Of a stretch of 26,971 bases of DNA, positions 16,121 to 24,102 are shown piece by piece. This DNA comes from an uncultured Flavobacteriales bacterium (GTDB taxonomy: Bacteria > Bacteroidota > Bacteroidia > Flavobacteriales_D > Sanyastnellaceae). The stretch spans positions 1 through 26,971 of the forward strand of contig CALACF010000427.1 of assembly GCA_937890245.1 (NCBI GenBank). Reading direction: 5' to 3'. The notes beneath the pieces were generated by a model. That model saw only the letters and a list, made by a program, of their open reading frames with translations. It was not told where the DNA came from and searched no databases. Position 1 is the first letter of the stretch. Each line of letters begins with the position of its first letter. Both the position numbers and the translations under genes were made by a program.

Positions 16121-16863
16121 GACTTTCCGAGGATATGGTTCTCGATGGCCATCGTCATGGACGGGGCGTTTGGATTTGGCGCGGCGATGTCGATACGCAA
16201 TCCGCGCTCCTCGGCAGCCTTCCGTGTGGTCGGGCCGAAGACTGAAATCTTCGTTTTGAGCTGCTCGAACGCTGGGAAGTTCTTATACAGGCTTTCAATT
16301 CCGCTGGGTGAAAAGAAAACGAGCATGTCGTACTTCACATCCTCGAGGTCACTTAAGTCACTGCATACGGTGTTGTACATCACAGCTTTCGTGTAATCAA
16401 TACCCGCCTCGTCGAGTGCATTGGGAATCGAGTCCTTCAGGATATCTGCGCACGGCAACAAGAACTTGTCCTTCTTGTACTTCTTGATTGTAGGCAACAG
16501 CTCAGGAAAGCGGATGTTGCCATAGAAAATCTTGCGCTTGCGATAGACGATGTACTTCTGCAAGTAAAAGGCTGTCGACTCGCTTATGCAGAAATACTTG
16601 GTGTCGTCTGGCACATCGTAGCGAAGCTCTTTCGCCATGCGGAAGTAGTGATCCACCGCGTTGCGCGAGGTGAAAATAACATTGGGGTGCTCCTCAAGAA
16701 GGATCCGCTCCTGGCGAAACGATTGGCCATCGATGCCTTCCACGTGAATAAAGCTGCGGAAGTCAATTTTGAGCTTGTGCTTTGATGCCAAGTCGAAGTA
16801 GGGTGACTTTTCGGTCACCGGTTTCGGCTGGGAAATCAGAATGGTCTTCACTTTGTTGGCCAT
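16117..16863 (-). CDS. hemD: Uroporphyrinogen-III synthase family protein (HemD)
   Basis: Cyclises hydroxymethylbilane to uroporphyrinogen III in haem synthesis. The 248-residue chain closely follows the Bacteroidota form: KVKTILISQPKPVTEKSPYF at the N-terminus, KIDFRSFIHVEGIDG, IFTSRNAVDHYFRMA, YFCISESTAFYLQKY, YRKRKIF, KKDKFLLPCADILKD, MLVFFSPSGIESL, ISVFGPTTRKAAEERGLR and the end PSMTMAIENHI. I chose the ATG at 16863 because it fits the usual N-terminus; a GTG at 16884, directly next to the DUF4271 stop, would add seven residues and cannot be excluded. The stop overlaps the proposed rnpA start (CTGA). Bacteroidota members of this family often lie in a DUF4271-hemD-rnpA-S41 order, as here. 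The family is divergent and catalysis has not been judged from residues. Confidence 0.92.
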   Translation of the reverse strand: MANKVKTILISQPKPVTEKSPYFDLASKHKLKIDFRSFIHVEGIDGQSFRQERILLEEHPNVIFTSRNAVDHYFRMAKELRYDVPDDTKYFCISESTAFYLQKYIVYRKRKIFYGNIRFPELLPTIKKYKKDKFLLPCADILKDSIPNALDEAGIDYTKAVMYNTVCSDLSDLEDVKYDMLVFFSPSGIESLYKNFPAFEQLKTKISVFGPTTRKAAEERGLRIDIAAPNPNAPSMTMAIENHILGKS

Positions 16864-16884
16864 GTCAAACTCATTATCAGTCAC

Positions 16885-17556
16885 TTACCAATTCCATGCT
16901 TTAATAAGCACGAGAACCGGCAGCAATTCAAGGCCGCAAAGGTAGGCAATCATCAAGAAAGGTCGATTTTTTGCCTCGGGAACGAGCCATGCGATGCGCC
17001 CCGTGCGAAGCAGCCAGCCTGCCAGCCAAATGCCAATGCACATCCACGCAAGCCAACGGCCCATATCCGGGTGCTCCCCACCCACATACCAGCCCAAGAT
17101 TCCAACCGGCGCCGACAAGAGCGCAAAAATCTGTCCCGTCAGAAAATGGCTCGCGCTATACTCCCTCGCAGGCAAAGCGCCTTCCGACACTTCATTGACC
17201 GCCCTTAAAAACAATGCACGTATTGCCCACAGCAGCCCCCAAGCCAAGGCCAGTCGCAATGCGGTTGGGATGTCAAATACCGCTTCAGCCAATCTCGCAA
17301 GCGATTGCCCAAGGCCCAGAACGGCAAATATCAGCGCGGCAACAAACACCAGTACCCAGCCCATATCGAAGACCATGTTGCCCTGACGGTAGCGCTGGGA
17401 GACCAACCGGTAATCAGTCACAACCCAGTTCATCATCTTCCAGCGCTCGTTGAATACCTGTCGCACAACTGCCAGCAAAACCAGCCCGCTCCAGAGCATC
17501 CAGACCGCCCATTCGGGAAAACCTGCGCTTTCAATATGTGGAATGCCTTCGTACAC
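16885..17556 (-). CDS. DUF4271 family membrane protein
   Basis: A 223-residue polytopic protein recognised as DUF4271 from its placement before hemD and its pattern of about six hydrophobic helices: WMLWSGLVLLAVVRQVF, a long VLVFVAALIFAVLGLGQSL, ALAWGLLWAIRALFLRAV, FLTGQIFALLSAPVGILGWYVG, WLAWMCIGIWLAGWLLRTG, and the family-like end FLMIAYLCGLELLPVLVLIKAW. Function unknown. It starts at GTG; a TAAATTCG box ends only four bases upstream, so the transcript may be nearly leaderless. First gene of the DUF4271-hemD-rnpA-S41-ligase operon. The lamin-tail gene lies 40 bases upstream on the same strand. Confidence 0.86.
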   Translation of the reverse strand: MYEGIPHIESAGFPEWAVWMLWSGLVLLAVVRQVFNERWKMMNWVVTDYRLVSQRYRQGNMVFDMGWVLVFVAALIFAVLGLGQSLARLAEAVFDIPTALRLALAWGLLWAIRALFLRAVNEVSEGALPAREYSASHFLTGQIFALLSAPVGILGWYVGGEHPDMGRWLAWMCIGIWLAGWLLRTGRIAWLVPEAKNRPFLMIAYLCGLELLPVLVLIKAWNW

Positions 17557-17560
17557 GGCG

Positions 17561-17568
17561 CGAATTTA
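17561..17568 (-). promoter_or_regulatory. Putative -7 box TAAATTCG ahead of DUF4271
   Basis: On the minus strand TAAATTCG fits TAnnTTTG with one C for T, and the same octamer precedes metG. It ends four bases before the GTG, in the 40-base gap behind the lamin-tail gene. It may drive the five-gene operon. The closeness to the start codon is odd, and the -33 element would lie in or near the upstream gene. Confidence 0.3.
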
Positions 17569-17596
17569 GGGCTTAGGGCGGGTTGTGTCGCGTTTG

Positions 17597-20068
17597 TTAG
17601 TCATACGAAAGGCCCACCGCGCTTTGCTTCTTGCCCTCCCCCTGCGGCCCCGACCAGCGGCAACTTACCGCGTACACGCCGGGCGACAGTGCAGCCCCTC
17701 TGAAACCTCGGCCGTCCCAAAAGCATCGTCCGCGCGCTTCGACAAGTGCAGCCAACGGGCGCGCCACCACAGCACCGCTCATCGGGTCGGAAATGCTGAG
17801 CTCCATGAAAAAAGCGTCGTTGCCGCCGTTCCAGTTTACTTCGAGGCCTGGGGTTGAGTGCGACGTCGGAGCAGTAAGGTCAAACGGATAGGCAACGACA
17901 AACGGATTGATCCACGCGCCAGAAAATGTGATGGCCACAGCCGGGGCTCCAGGCGACGCAGCCGGCGGCTGGCTCCAGAGGCTGGGCGCGCCCGGGCTTG
18001 CGCCCTGCGGACAGCTTCGCCATTGGTTTGGGCCTGGTCCCACGCGCTCCAGCGACCAGCCCTCTGTGTCTTCATGCCAAGGGCCCAGCGCTTCGGGCGA
18101 CCACTCGATGTAGTCCAGGGCCTCGCCGGTTTCCCCGCGAATCGACAAACGCCCGCCTCCGTCTGAAAGGGCAGGCCAGCCATTGGCAAGAACCACGGCA
18201 GCGCCCGAAGCGTCGTACGGAGCCGCAGCCTGAAGCGGACATGAAGAAAAGGCAAGGACATGGCCCGGCATCAAGATGGTCGATGCATCGCAGAGCACAT
18301 ACCAGTCAGCAGGAGATGGCACTGCACCCGTCGCAACTTGGAGGCCCATCAAATCGATCGGCGTATCTCCTTGATTGATGATCTCAAGAAATTCACGGCC
18401 CGATGGGAGCGCATCGAACAGCAGTTCTTCAATGCGGAGTTGAGATGGCGTGGACGGCTGGGCGGCGGCGAGCTCGACAGATTGAAGGGGCGACGAAAAC
18501 GAGGTCCCCCAGCGAAGTTCTTGGGCTGCGGGTTCGGCTTGTAGGGCAGCGGCGGCCTCATACGAGTGCCAATTCGCACCGGACCACCAGCCGTCCGAGA
18601 TCGTGAGGCTGTCGAGGTGTGCGTCGAGTGGCCACAGCGCCGGGCTCAGCGCGGGAGCGTCAGCAAAGGTGACTGTAAGCAGGCCATCGTAAAGTCCGAA
18701 GCTGCAAACGGCTGGGAGCTGGGGCGGGAGCGCGGCGAATTGTTGGAGCGAGAAGTCTGCGCGGCCCCAATCGGAGGGCGCGCTGGGCGAGCTCGCTTGC
18801 CAGATGAGTTGTCGCGCGTTGGGCCCAATGACGCGACGGATGCTCAGGCCCTCGCCCACCGCAGTCGGGTCGGGCTGCATACACGGGCCGAAGGGGGCTT
18901 CGATGAGGGGCGAGCCGTCTTGCGCCAATACTATTAGTGTTCCACCATTGTTGGCGAGCGTGGGCCAATTATCGATTGAGTCGGCGTAAAATACCGCAGT
19001 TCGTCCTGGGGCCAGGATGATACGAGATGCTGGGGCGGCGTGGGAATTGGCGTTCGGCTGGGTCGCCCAGCGCAGGCCGCCGAGCTCGAGATGGCGCGCC
19101 GAGGCGTTCCAAAGTTCGAAGGCCTCGGAGGGGTTGTGGGGGTCCGTGGCAATGGGGTCAGCCAGGATTTCTGTAAGGACGAGCTCGCCTCGACGTGGGC
19201 TGCCGTGGCGCTCAATACTGCCACTGATCCAGTGGGCTTGCGCCGAGGCGTGGCAGGCCCTGAGCGGGCCGATGGCTATGTGGGCAGGCCCAGGAGGCAG
19301 CCGGGCGGACCACTGGAACTGGAGCCGGTCGTCGGCCAGCCACAGGACGGATGCCGGGAGGCCGGCGATGACCGCCTGGACCGTGGGCCGAAAGATGGGA
19401 TCTGTGGGCGCGTCCAGGAGGAGTTCGGCTGAGGTTGAGGAGCGGGGCAGCCAATGTCGGGTGGAGAGCGGGCCTGATAAAAGGTCGCTCGCAAAGCTGG
19501 GGGAGCTGGGGTCGTTTGGTTCAGGGGAGGAAGAGAAGTGGCCCGGGGAGCCGCAACTGGGGCCGGATGTGCGCCAATTTGAAAGGGCGCCGCAGTCGCT
19601 CGCGCGAAGGCGCTCCCACGCGCGGCCATTTTGTGCCTGCCCGGCGTGTTCCATGGCGTCATGCAGCCCGCCGGGGCCGTGCAAAGCAACGCGGCCACCG
19701 CCGTTGCTCAGGGCGGGCAAACTCGACAGTATGATTTTCTGGCCGGGCAGACCGGAAAACAGCGCGCTGTCCCCGTCGTCAAATACGAGCGCCACCGCCC
19801 CCGAATCGAGCATCCCCGCGCCCAATGAACGCGAGGACGTTCCTATTTCCAGCGACCACGCAGAGAGGTCGACGGCGCCAGGGCCGGGATTGAACAGCTC
19901 TACGTATTCCTCCGAAGGGCAGCCCCATGAAGGCGTGGGGTCCACCATGATTTCAGTTAACACGAGTGTGGAGTCGGGTGAGAATGCTTCCGCAGACAGC
20001 AGTAAAATTGGGATCAACATCGCAAAAGAATAGAACCGGCAATCTGCTATCTTTGGACCGCCGCGCAT
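17597..20068 (-). CDS. Secreted protein with three lamin-tail domains and a FlgD-like C-terminus
   Basis: An 823-residue surface or secreted protein without a visible enzyme domain. The N-terminus is a basic segment plus MLIPILLLSAEAFS, a signal peptide. Three lamin-tail (LTD) modules follow: about 34-176 (LVLTEIMVDPTPSWG, EEYVELFNPG), about 295-431 (LVLTEILADPIATDP, EAFELWN) and about 543-691 (RIEELLFDALPSGREFLEIIN). Each has the NGG or DGG turn of the fold and a W-S-Lx-R-like end. The last part (about 719-823) resembles the FlgD-Ig-like tail: INPFVVAYPFDL, CFWDGRGFRGAALSPGVYAV. Bacteroidota LTD proteins are often surface-displayed; binding to polymers is only inferred. The ATG at 20068 supplies Arg and Lys to the signal n-region; the shorter ATG at 20020 leaves none, so I keep the longer form. 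Divergent from asd. Confidence 0.82.
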   Translation of the reverse strand: MRGGPKIADCRFYSFAMLIPILLLSAEAFSPDSTLVLTEIMVDPTPSWGCPSEEYVELFNPGPGAVDLSAWSLEIGTSSRSLGAGMLDSGAVALVFDDGDSALFSGLPGQKIILSSLPALSNGGGRVALHGPGGLHDAMEHAGQAQNGRAWERLRASDCGALSNWRTSGPSCGSPGHFSSSPEPNDPSSPSFASDLLSGPLSTRHWLPRSSTSAELLLDAPTDPIFRPTVQAVIAGLPASVLWLADDRLQFQWSARLPPGPAHIAIGPLRACHASAQAHWISGSIERHGSPRRGELVLTEILADPIATDPHNPSEAFELWNASARHLELGGLRWATQPNANSHAAPASRIILAPGRTAVFYADSIDNWPTLANNGGTLIVLAQDGSPLIEAPFGPCMQPDPTAVGEGLSIRRVIGPNARQLIWQASSPSAPSDWGRADFSLQQFAALPPQLPAVCSFGLYDGLLTVTFADAPALSPALWPLDAHLDSLTISDGWWSGANWHSYEAAAALQAEPAAQELRWGTSFSSPLQSVELAAAQPSTPSQLRIEELLFDALPSGREFLEIINQGDTPIDLMGLQVATGAVPSPADWYVLCDASTILMPGHVLAFSSCPLQAAAPYDASGAAVVLANGWPALSDGGGRLSIRGETGEALDYIEWSPEALGPWHEDTEGWSLERVGPGPNQWRSCPQGASPGAPSLWSQPPAASPGAPAVAITFSGAWINPFVVAYPFDLTAPTSHSTPGLEVNWNGGNDAFFMELSISDPMSGAVVARPLAALVEARGRCFWDGRGFRGAALSPGVYAVSCRWSGPQGEGKKQSAVGLSYD
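20048..20055 (+). promoter_or_regulatory. Possible -7 box TATCTTTG for asd
   Basis: TATCTTTG matches TAnnTTTG exactly on the plus strand, but lies 97 bases before the asd ATG, inside the first codons of the longer form of the divergent lamin-tail gene. It would imply a leader of roughly 90 bases. No -33 TTG at the usual spacing. Confidence 0.25.
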
Positions 20069-20117
20069 GCGACGTCAACAAAGCAATGCGCCCGTCTGCA
20101 AATTCAAAAAGCGCTAA

Positions 20118-20142
20118 CTAGCAGCGCCACCTAGCAACGCCA
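20118..20142. repeat. Two imperfect tandem 12-13 bp units upstream of asd
   Basis: CTAGCAGCGCCAC (20118-20130) is followed directly by CTAGCAACGCCA (20131-20142), differing at one base in the aligned 12. The pair ends ten bases before the asd ATG, in the would-be 5' leader. It might be an operator or chance; nothing else in the window repeats it. Confidence 0.6.
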
Positions 20143-20152
20143 AACACACCCC

Positions 20153-21183
20153 ATGTCACAACGCACCCAAGGACGGATTCAAGGACGCACTGTCGCCGTC
20201 GTCGGCGCCACAGGACTCGTCGGCCGAACCATGCTTAAACGCCTGGAAGCCCGCAAGTTCCCCGTGAAAAAACTCCTGCCCGTGGCCAGCGAAAAGTCTG
20301 TCGGAAAGACGGTGACGTTTTGTGGTGAAGAGGTGACCGTGATGAGCATGGAGGCCGCGATTGCAGCGGCGCCAGATATTGCGCTGTTCTCTGCTGGCGG
20401 CGAAACGAGAAGACCTACGCTCCACAATTTGCTGCGGCCGGAACGCTGGTGATCGACAACAGTTCCGCATTCCGCATGGACCCCAATGTGCCGTTGGTCG
20501 TGCCCGAAATCAACCTCGACGACATCCTCCCCGAGCATTTCATCGTTGCAAATCCCAATTGCTCAACGATCCAACTCGTCATGGCGCTCAAACCCCTCCA
20601 CGACCGATTTATCGTTCGCCGGGCCATCGTGTCGACATACCAAAGCGTTTCTGGAACCGGTCAAGCTGCTATGAACCAGCTCGATGCCGAACGCGCGGGC
20701 CGCGATGCTGAGAAAGTATACCCACATGCGATCGACATGAACTGCCTGCCGCATTGCGACGTGTTCCTCGAAAATGACTTCACGCGGGAGGAGATGAAAC
20801 TCCACCACGAAACGAAAAAAATCCTCGGCGACGAAACCATCTCCGTCAGCGCCACCGCCGTCCGAGTTCCCGCTGTGGGTGGGCATTCCGAAAGTGTCTA
20901 TCTCGAACTCGACCGCAATTTCTCGATCCCCGATGTCCGCGAAGCCCTCAAAATGTTCCCCGGCATCATCGTTCAAGACAAGCCCTCGGACAACCTTTAT
21001 CCTATGCCAATCAATGCCCACGGCAAAGACGACGTGTTCGTGGGTCGTATTCGGCGCGATTTGACCGAAACGCAAGGTCTGCATCTGTGGATTGTATCGG
21101 ACAACCTGCACAAAGGAGCGGCGACGAACTCGATTCAAATCGCCGAGTACCTCAACAAAGCCGGGCGTTTCAGCAAGTCTTGA
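20153..21183 (+). pseudogene. asd: Aspartate-semialdehyde dehydrogenase, interrupted by a one-base frameshift
   Basis: NADPH-dependent reduction of aspartyl phosphate to aspartate semialdehyde, feeding lysine/diaminopimelate, threonine and methionine. The N-terminal frame (20153 to about 20409) holds VAVVGATGLVGRTMLKRLE and DIALFSAGGET. From 20410 the protein continues in another frame: KTYAPQFAAAGTLVIDNSSAF, then the catalytic Cys in ANPNCSTIQLV, TYQSVSGTGQAAMNQL, VPAVGGHSESVYLEL with the active-site His, and GLHLWIVSDNLHKGAATN. One missing base near 20409 (AGAAG where AGCAAG-like sequence is expected) explains the break; restoring it gives a 343-residue protein with Cys137 and His245, full length. 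All else is intact, so an assembly or sequencing error is at least as likely as real decay, especially as asd is normally needed for cell-wall synthesis. As written, translation would stop at 20452. Confidence 0.93.
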
Positions 21184-21201
21184 CAGGGACTTCACGAGGG
21201 C

Positions 21202-21233
21202 TTGACACTTTGGGGACTGAACCTATACCTTCG
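21202..21233 (+). promoter_or_regulatory. Putative promoter TTG-N21-TACCTTCG for the TonB-dependent receptor
   Basis: TTG at 21202-21204 and TACCTTCG at 21226-21233 are 21 bases apart, within the 17-23 range of the Bacteroidota -33/-7 promoter; the -7 box has one C for T. The box ends only seven bases before the ATG at 21241, which would place transcription start at or next to the start codon. Confidence 0.42.
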
Positions 21234-21240
21234 CGTCACA

Positions 21241-24075
21241 ATGAAGTTCACAACGAATGCTATGCTCGCCTTTTTCGCGTGCGCCCTTTTCTCCTTTTCT
21301 CCCACATCCCAATTGTTCGCGCAGACCCATATCACCGGGTCGGTGGTGGACGCCTCGAACGGGGACGGATTGCCTTCGGCTAGCGTCTATATGGAGGCCA
21401 CCCAGCGCGGCGGCTTGACCAAGCTCGACGGAACTTTTGACTTCACGAGCAGCCTCAGTGGGGAGACCGTGATGATCGTCCACTTTATCGGCTACGAAAC
21501 CCAGCGCGTCACCTTGAATTTGACCGGTGGTGAGCTTGTTGTGCCGACCGTGAAATTGGCATCATCCACCTTTGGATTGGCCGAAGCAAAAGTGATGGCG
21601 AGTGCCGTACAAGGGCGCGCAACCCCCGTGGCGGTGTCGACCCTCAACGTCGAGTACATCGAGCGCAACCTCGGCGACAAGGAGCTCGTCGAAGTGCTGA
21701 ACGTGACCCCGGGCGTTTACGCCACCAAGGGCAGCGGCGGATACGGCGACTCGCGGATCAACATCCGTGGCTTCAACCAGCGGCAGATCGCCGTCATGAT
21801 CAACGGCATCCCGGTCAATGACATGGAGAATAAGTGGGTCTACTGGTCCAATTGGTCTGGGCTCGGAGACGCCGTTCAAAGCATCCAGGTGCAACGTGGC
21901 TTGGGCGCATCTAAATTGGCAGTCCCCTCGGTGGGCGGCACCCTCAACGTGATCACCAAAACAACAGACGCCAAGAAGCGCGTGGTCTACGAGCAGAACG
22001 TCACGGACTGGGGGCGCTACCTGTCAACGCTCAGCTACTCGACGGGCATCATGCCGAGCGGCTGGTCCTTGAGCTTGGTCGGCTCGCGCACAGTCAGCGA
22101 CGGATACGCCGACGGCAACTTCATCGACGCTTGGAGCTACTACGGCAGCGCGGCCAAAGATTTCGGCGACCACCGCATGGTTATCACCGCAATCGGGGCC
22201 CCGCAGAAACATGGCCAACGCCGCTCAAACATGGCCATTTGGCAATACGACACGCTTACAGCGCGCGGACACGACGCCTACAAATGGAACATGAACTGGG
22301 GCAGCCGCGACGGCGAAATGTTCAACAGCAGGGTCAACAGCTACCACAAGCCCCAGATCAGCATCTCTGATTATTGGCAGATAAACGAGACAACGCGTAT
22401 GCAGAACTCGGTGTACGTTTCTGTAGGCATGGGTTACGGCACGGGTCAAAGCGGATTGAGCCGCGGCGGAGTCGGCGAATTCGATCCGATTGAGTGGGAC
22501 AAGGTGGTTGAGGTCAATCAAAACTACAACAACGTCTCAACGTATGGCGACGACCAAGTGGCCTATGACGAGTCGCTCGGCGCCTGGGTCGACACCCTTC
22601 ACCACCAAGGCGACGTGGTCATGTTCGAGGGCGACACCGCCCGCGGCGCGGCACGCAACTTCATCTACGCAGGCCACAACAGCCACTTCTGGACGGGTGC
22701 CATCTCAAGCATCGTCAGCGAATTGAGCCCGGGGCTAACCTTCACAGGTGGATTTGACGGCCGTTATTACGAAGGCACACACACGCGCACGGTCCACGAC
22801 TTGCTCGGTGCACCTTATATTGACTACAGCTTGGGAGCAGCCCAAGGCGGATACGCATCCTTGCCCGTGGTCGGCGACAAGTTCTTCTACCACAACATTG
22901 GCCAGGTGATCTACGGCGGGCTGTTTACCCAGCTGGAGCTAAACGCCGATTGGGGCACCGCTTTCGCCAGCGCCGCAGCATCGTTGACGCGCTACCGCCG
23001 CATCGATCCATACGCAAACTACCGCTACCAGGAGTCCGGCATACAGCCCGTGACGACTTACCCTGGCGGCATCGACAGCGCGGCTGTGGTAACCGACGAG
23101 TACATCTCCGGGGTGAACAGCCCGACCGTGACCAACTCCGGGTTCAACATCAAGGCCGGCATCAGCCGCAACTTGGGCGATTACCACACGGTCTTTGTCA
23201 ACGGGGGATTCAACTCGATTGTCCCCGACTTTAAGTTTGCTTGGAACGGCAACACGAACGTCCCCAACCAGGACCTCGTCAACGAGCGCATCACTTCCAT
23301 GGAGTTTGGCTACCGCTTCACCCACCTCAAGCACAGCTTCAATTTCAACCTCTACCACACGGTGTGGGCCGATAAAACCATCACCACGTCAGCGCGCGAT
23401 TACGACCAAGACGGCATCCCCGAGCAGGCCTTCATTCTCGGCTTGATGGAAACGCACGACGGCATGGAGTTCGAATGGCGCACGAGGCCAAACAAGTGGC
23501 TCAGCGTGGGTGGCATGGCAAGCTTTGGCGATTGGCGCTGGGACAACGACGTCGAAGCGGCGGTCTACTACCAGGACGGCACCTTGGCCGACTCCTTGCA
23601 GATCTACAGCGCGGGCTTGAAGGTGAGCGACGCCCCCCAATCTCAATTTGGCTTGCTGGCAGACGCCCAGCTGGACAACGGCTTTGAGATGGGTTTGAGT
23701 TACATCTTCAATGACAAGCTGTATGCCAAATTCGACCCGGCCATCGATCGGACGCAGCTCCACCCAGAGCGCATCGGGTTCCAGCCCGTTCTGCTGCCGA
23801 GCTTTGGCTACGTTGACGCACGAATTCGCTACAAGTTCGACCCGATCGATTCTTGGGGCGGTGCGCGCATCGCGCTGTCTTTAAACATTCAAAATGTCAC
23901 CAACAACCGCTACATCTCCGACGGATTCGAGGAATGGCGCACTGAGCAGGTTTACGACGAGAACTGGAACTTGATCGAAGAACGCAACTACCAAGGCACC
24001 GTTGAAAACGGGTTCTTGCAAGGTTGGTATGCCTTCGGACGGACGCTGTCCTTCAGCGTCAAGATGACCATCTGA
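21241..24075 (+). CDS. TonB-dependent outer-membrane receptor with carboxypeptidase-regulatory domain
   Basis: A 944-residue outer-membrane transporter. It has a signal peptide (MKFTTN, hydrophobic run, cut near LFA-QTHITG), a carboxypeptidase D regulatory-like beta-sandwich (about 28-110; ITGSVVDASNGDGLPSASVY, FIGYETQ), a plug domain (about 120-235; NVTPGVYATKGSGGYGDSR, INIRGFNQRQIAVMINGIPV, GLGASKLAVPSVGGTLNVIT) and a beta-barrel of roughly 700 residues ending in FGRTLSFSVKMTI. No SusD partner is adjacent, so a SusCD glycan system is not supported; the substrate is unknown. The plug segment NDMENKWVYWSNWSGLGD is typical of Bacteroidota receptors of this type. The ATG at 21241 is preferred to the TTG at 21202, which belongs to the promoter-like stretch. 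It follows asd by 57 bases and converges on metG. Confidence 0.93.
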   Translation: MKFTTNAMLAFFACALFSFSPTSQLFAQTHITGSVVDASNGDGLPSASVYMEATQRGGLTKLDGTFDFTSSLSGETVMIVHFIGYETQRVTLNLTGGELVVPTVKLASSTFGLAEAKVMASAVQGRATPVAVSTLNVEYIERNLGDKELVEVLNVTPGVYATKGSGGYGDSRINIRGFNQRQIAVMINGIPVNDMENKWVYWSNWSGLGDAVQSIQVQRGLGASKLAVPSVGGTLNVITKTTDAKKRVVYEQNVTDWGRYLSTLSYSTGIMPSGWSLSLVGSRTVSDGYADGNFIDAWSYYGSAAKDFGDHRMVITAIGAPQKHGQRRSNMAIWQYDTLTARGHDAYKWNMNWGSRDGEMFNSRVNSYHKPQISISDYWQINETTRMQNSVYVSVGMGYGTGQSGLSRGGVGEFDPIEWDKVVEVNQNYNNVSTYGDDQVAYDESLGAWVDTLHHQGDVVMFEGDTARGAARNFIYAGHNSHFWTGAISSIVSELSPGLTFTGGFDGRYYEGTHTRTVHDLLGAPYIDYSLGAAQGGYASLPVVGDKFFYHNIGQVIYGGLFTQLELNADWGTAFASAAASLTRYRRIDPYANYRYQESGIQPVTTYPGGIDSAAVVTDEYISGVNSPTVTNSGFNIKAGISRNLGDYHTVFVNGGFNSIVPDFKFAWNGNTNVPNQDLVNERITSMEFGYRFTHLKHSFNFNLYHTVWADKTITTSARDYDQDGIPEQAFILGLMETHDGMEFEWRTRPNKWLSVGGMASFGDWRWDNDVEAAVYYQDGTLADSLQIYSAGLKVSDAPQSQFGLLADAQLDNGFEMGLSYIFNDKLYAKFDPAIDRTQLHPERIGFQPVLLPSFGYVDARIRYKFDPIDSWGGARIALSLNIQNVTNNRYISDGFEEWRTEQVYDENWNLIEERNYQGTVENGFLQGWYAFGRTLSFSVKMTI

Positions 24076-24102
24076 TTCAGCGATCAGCGGTAGCTGCGGC
24101 GA

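Noticed and set aside
22939..23763. Long antisense frames within the TonB receptor gene
   Set aside because: Shadow frames of a high-GC gene; no family motif and no start context.
21241..24075. A SusC/SusD polysaccharide utilisation locus
   Set aside because: No SusD-like lipoprotein, glycosidase or regulator lies next to the receptor; both neighbours are housekeeping genes.
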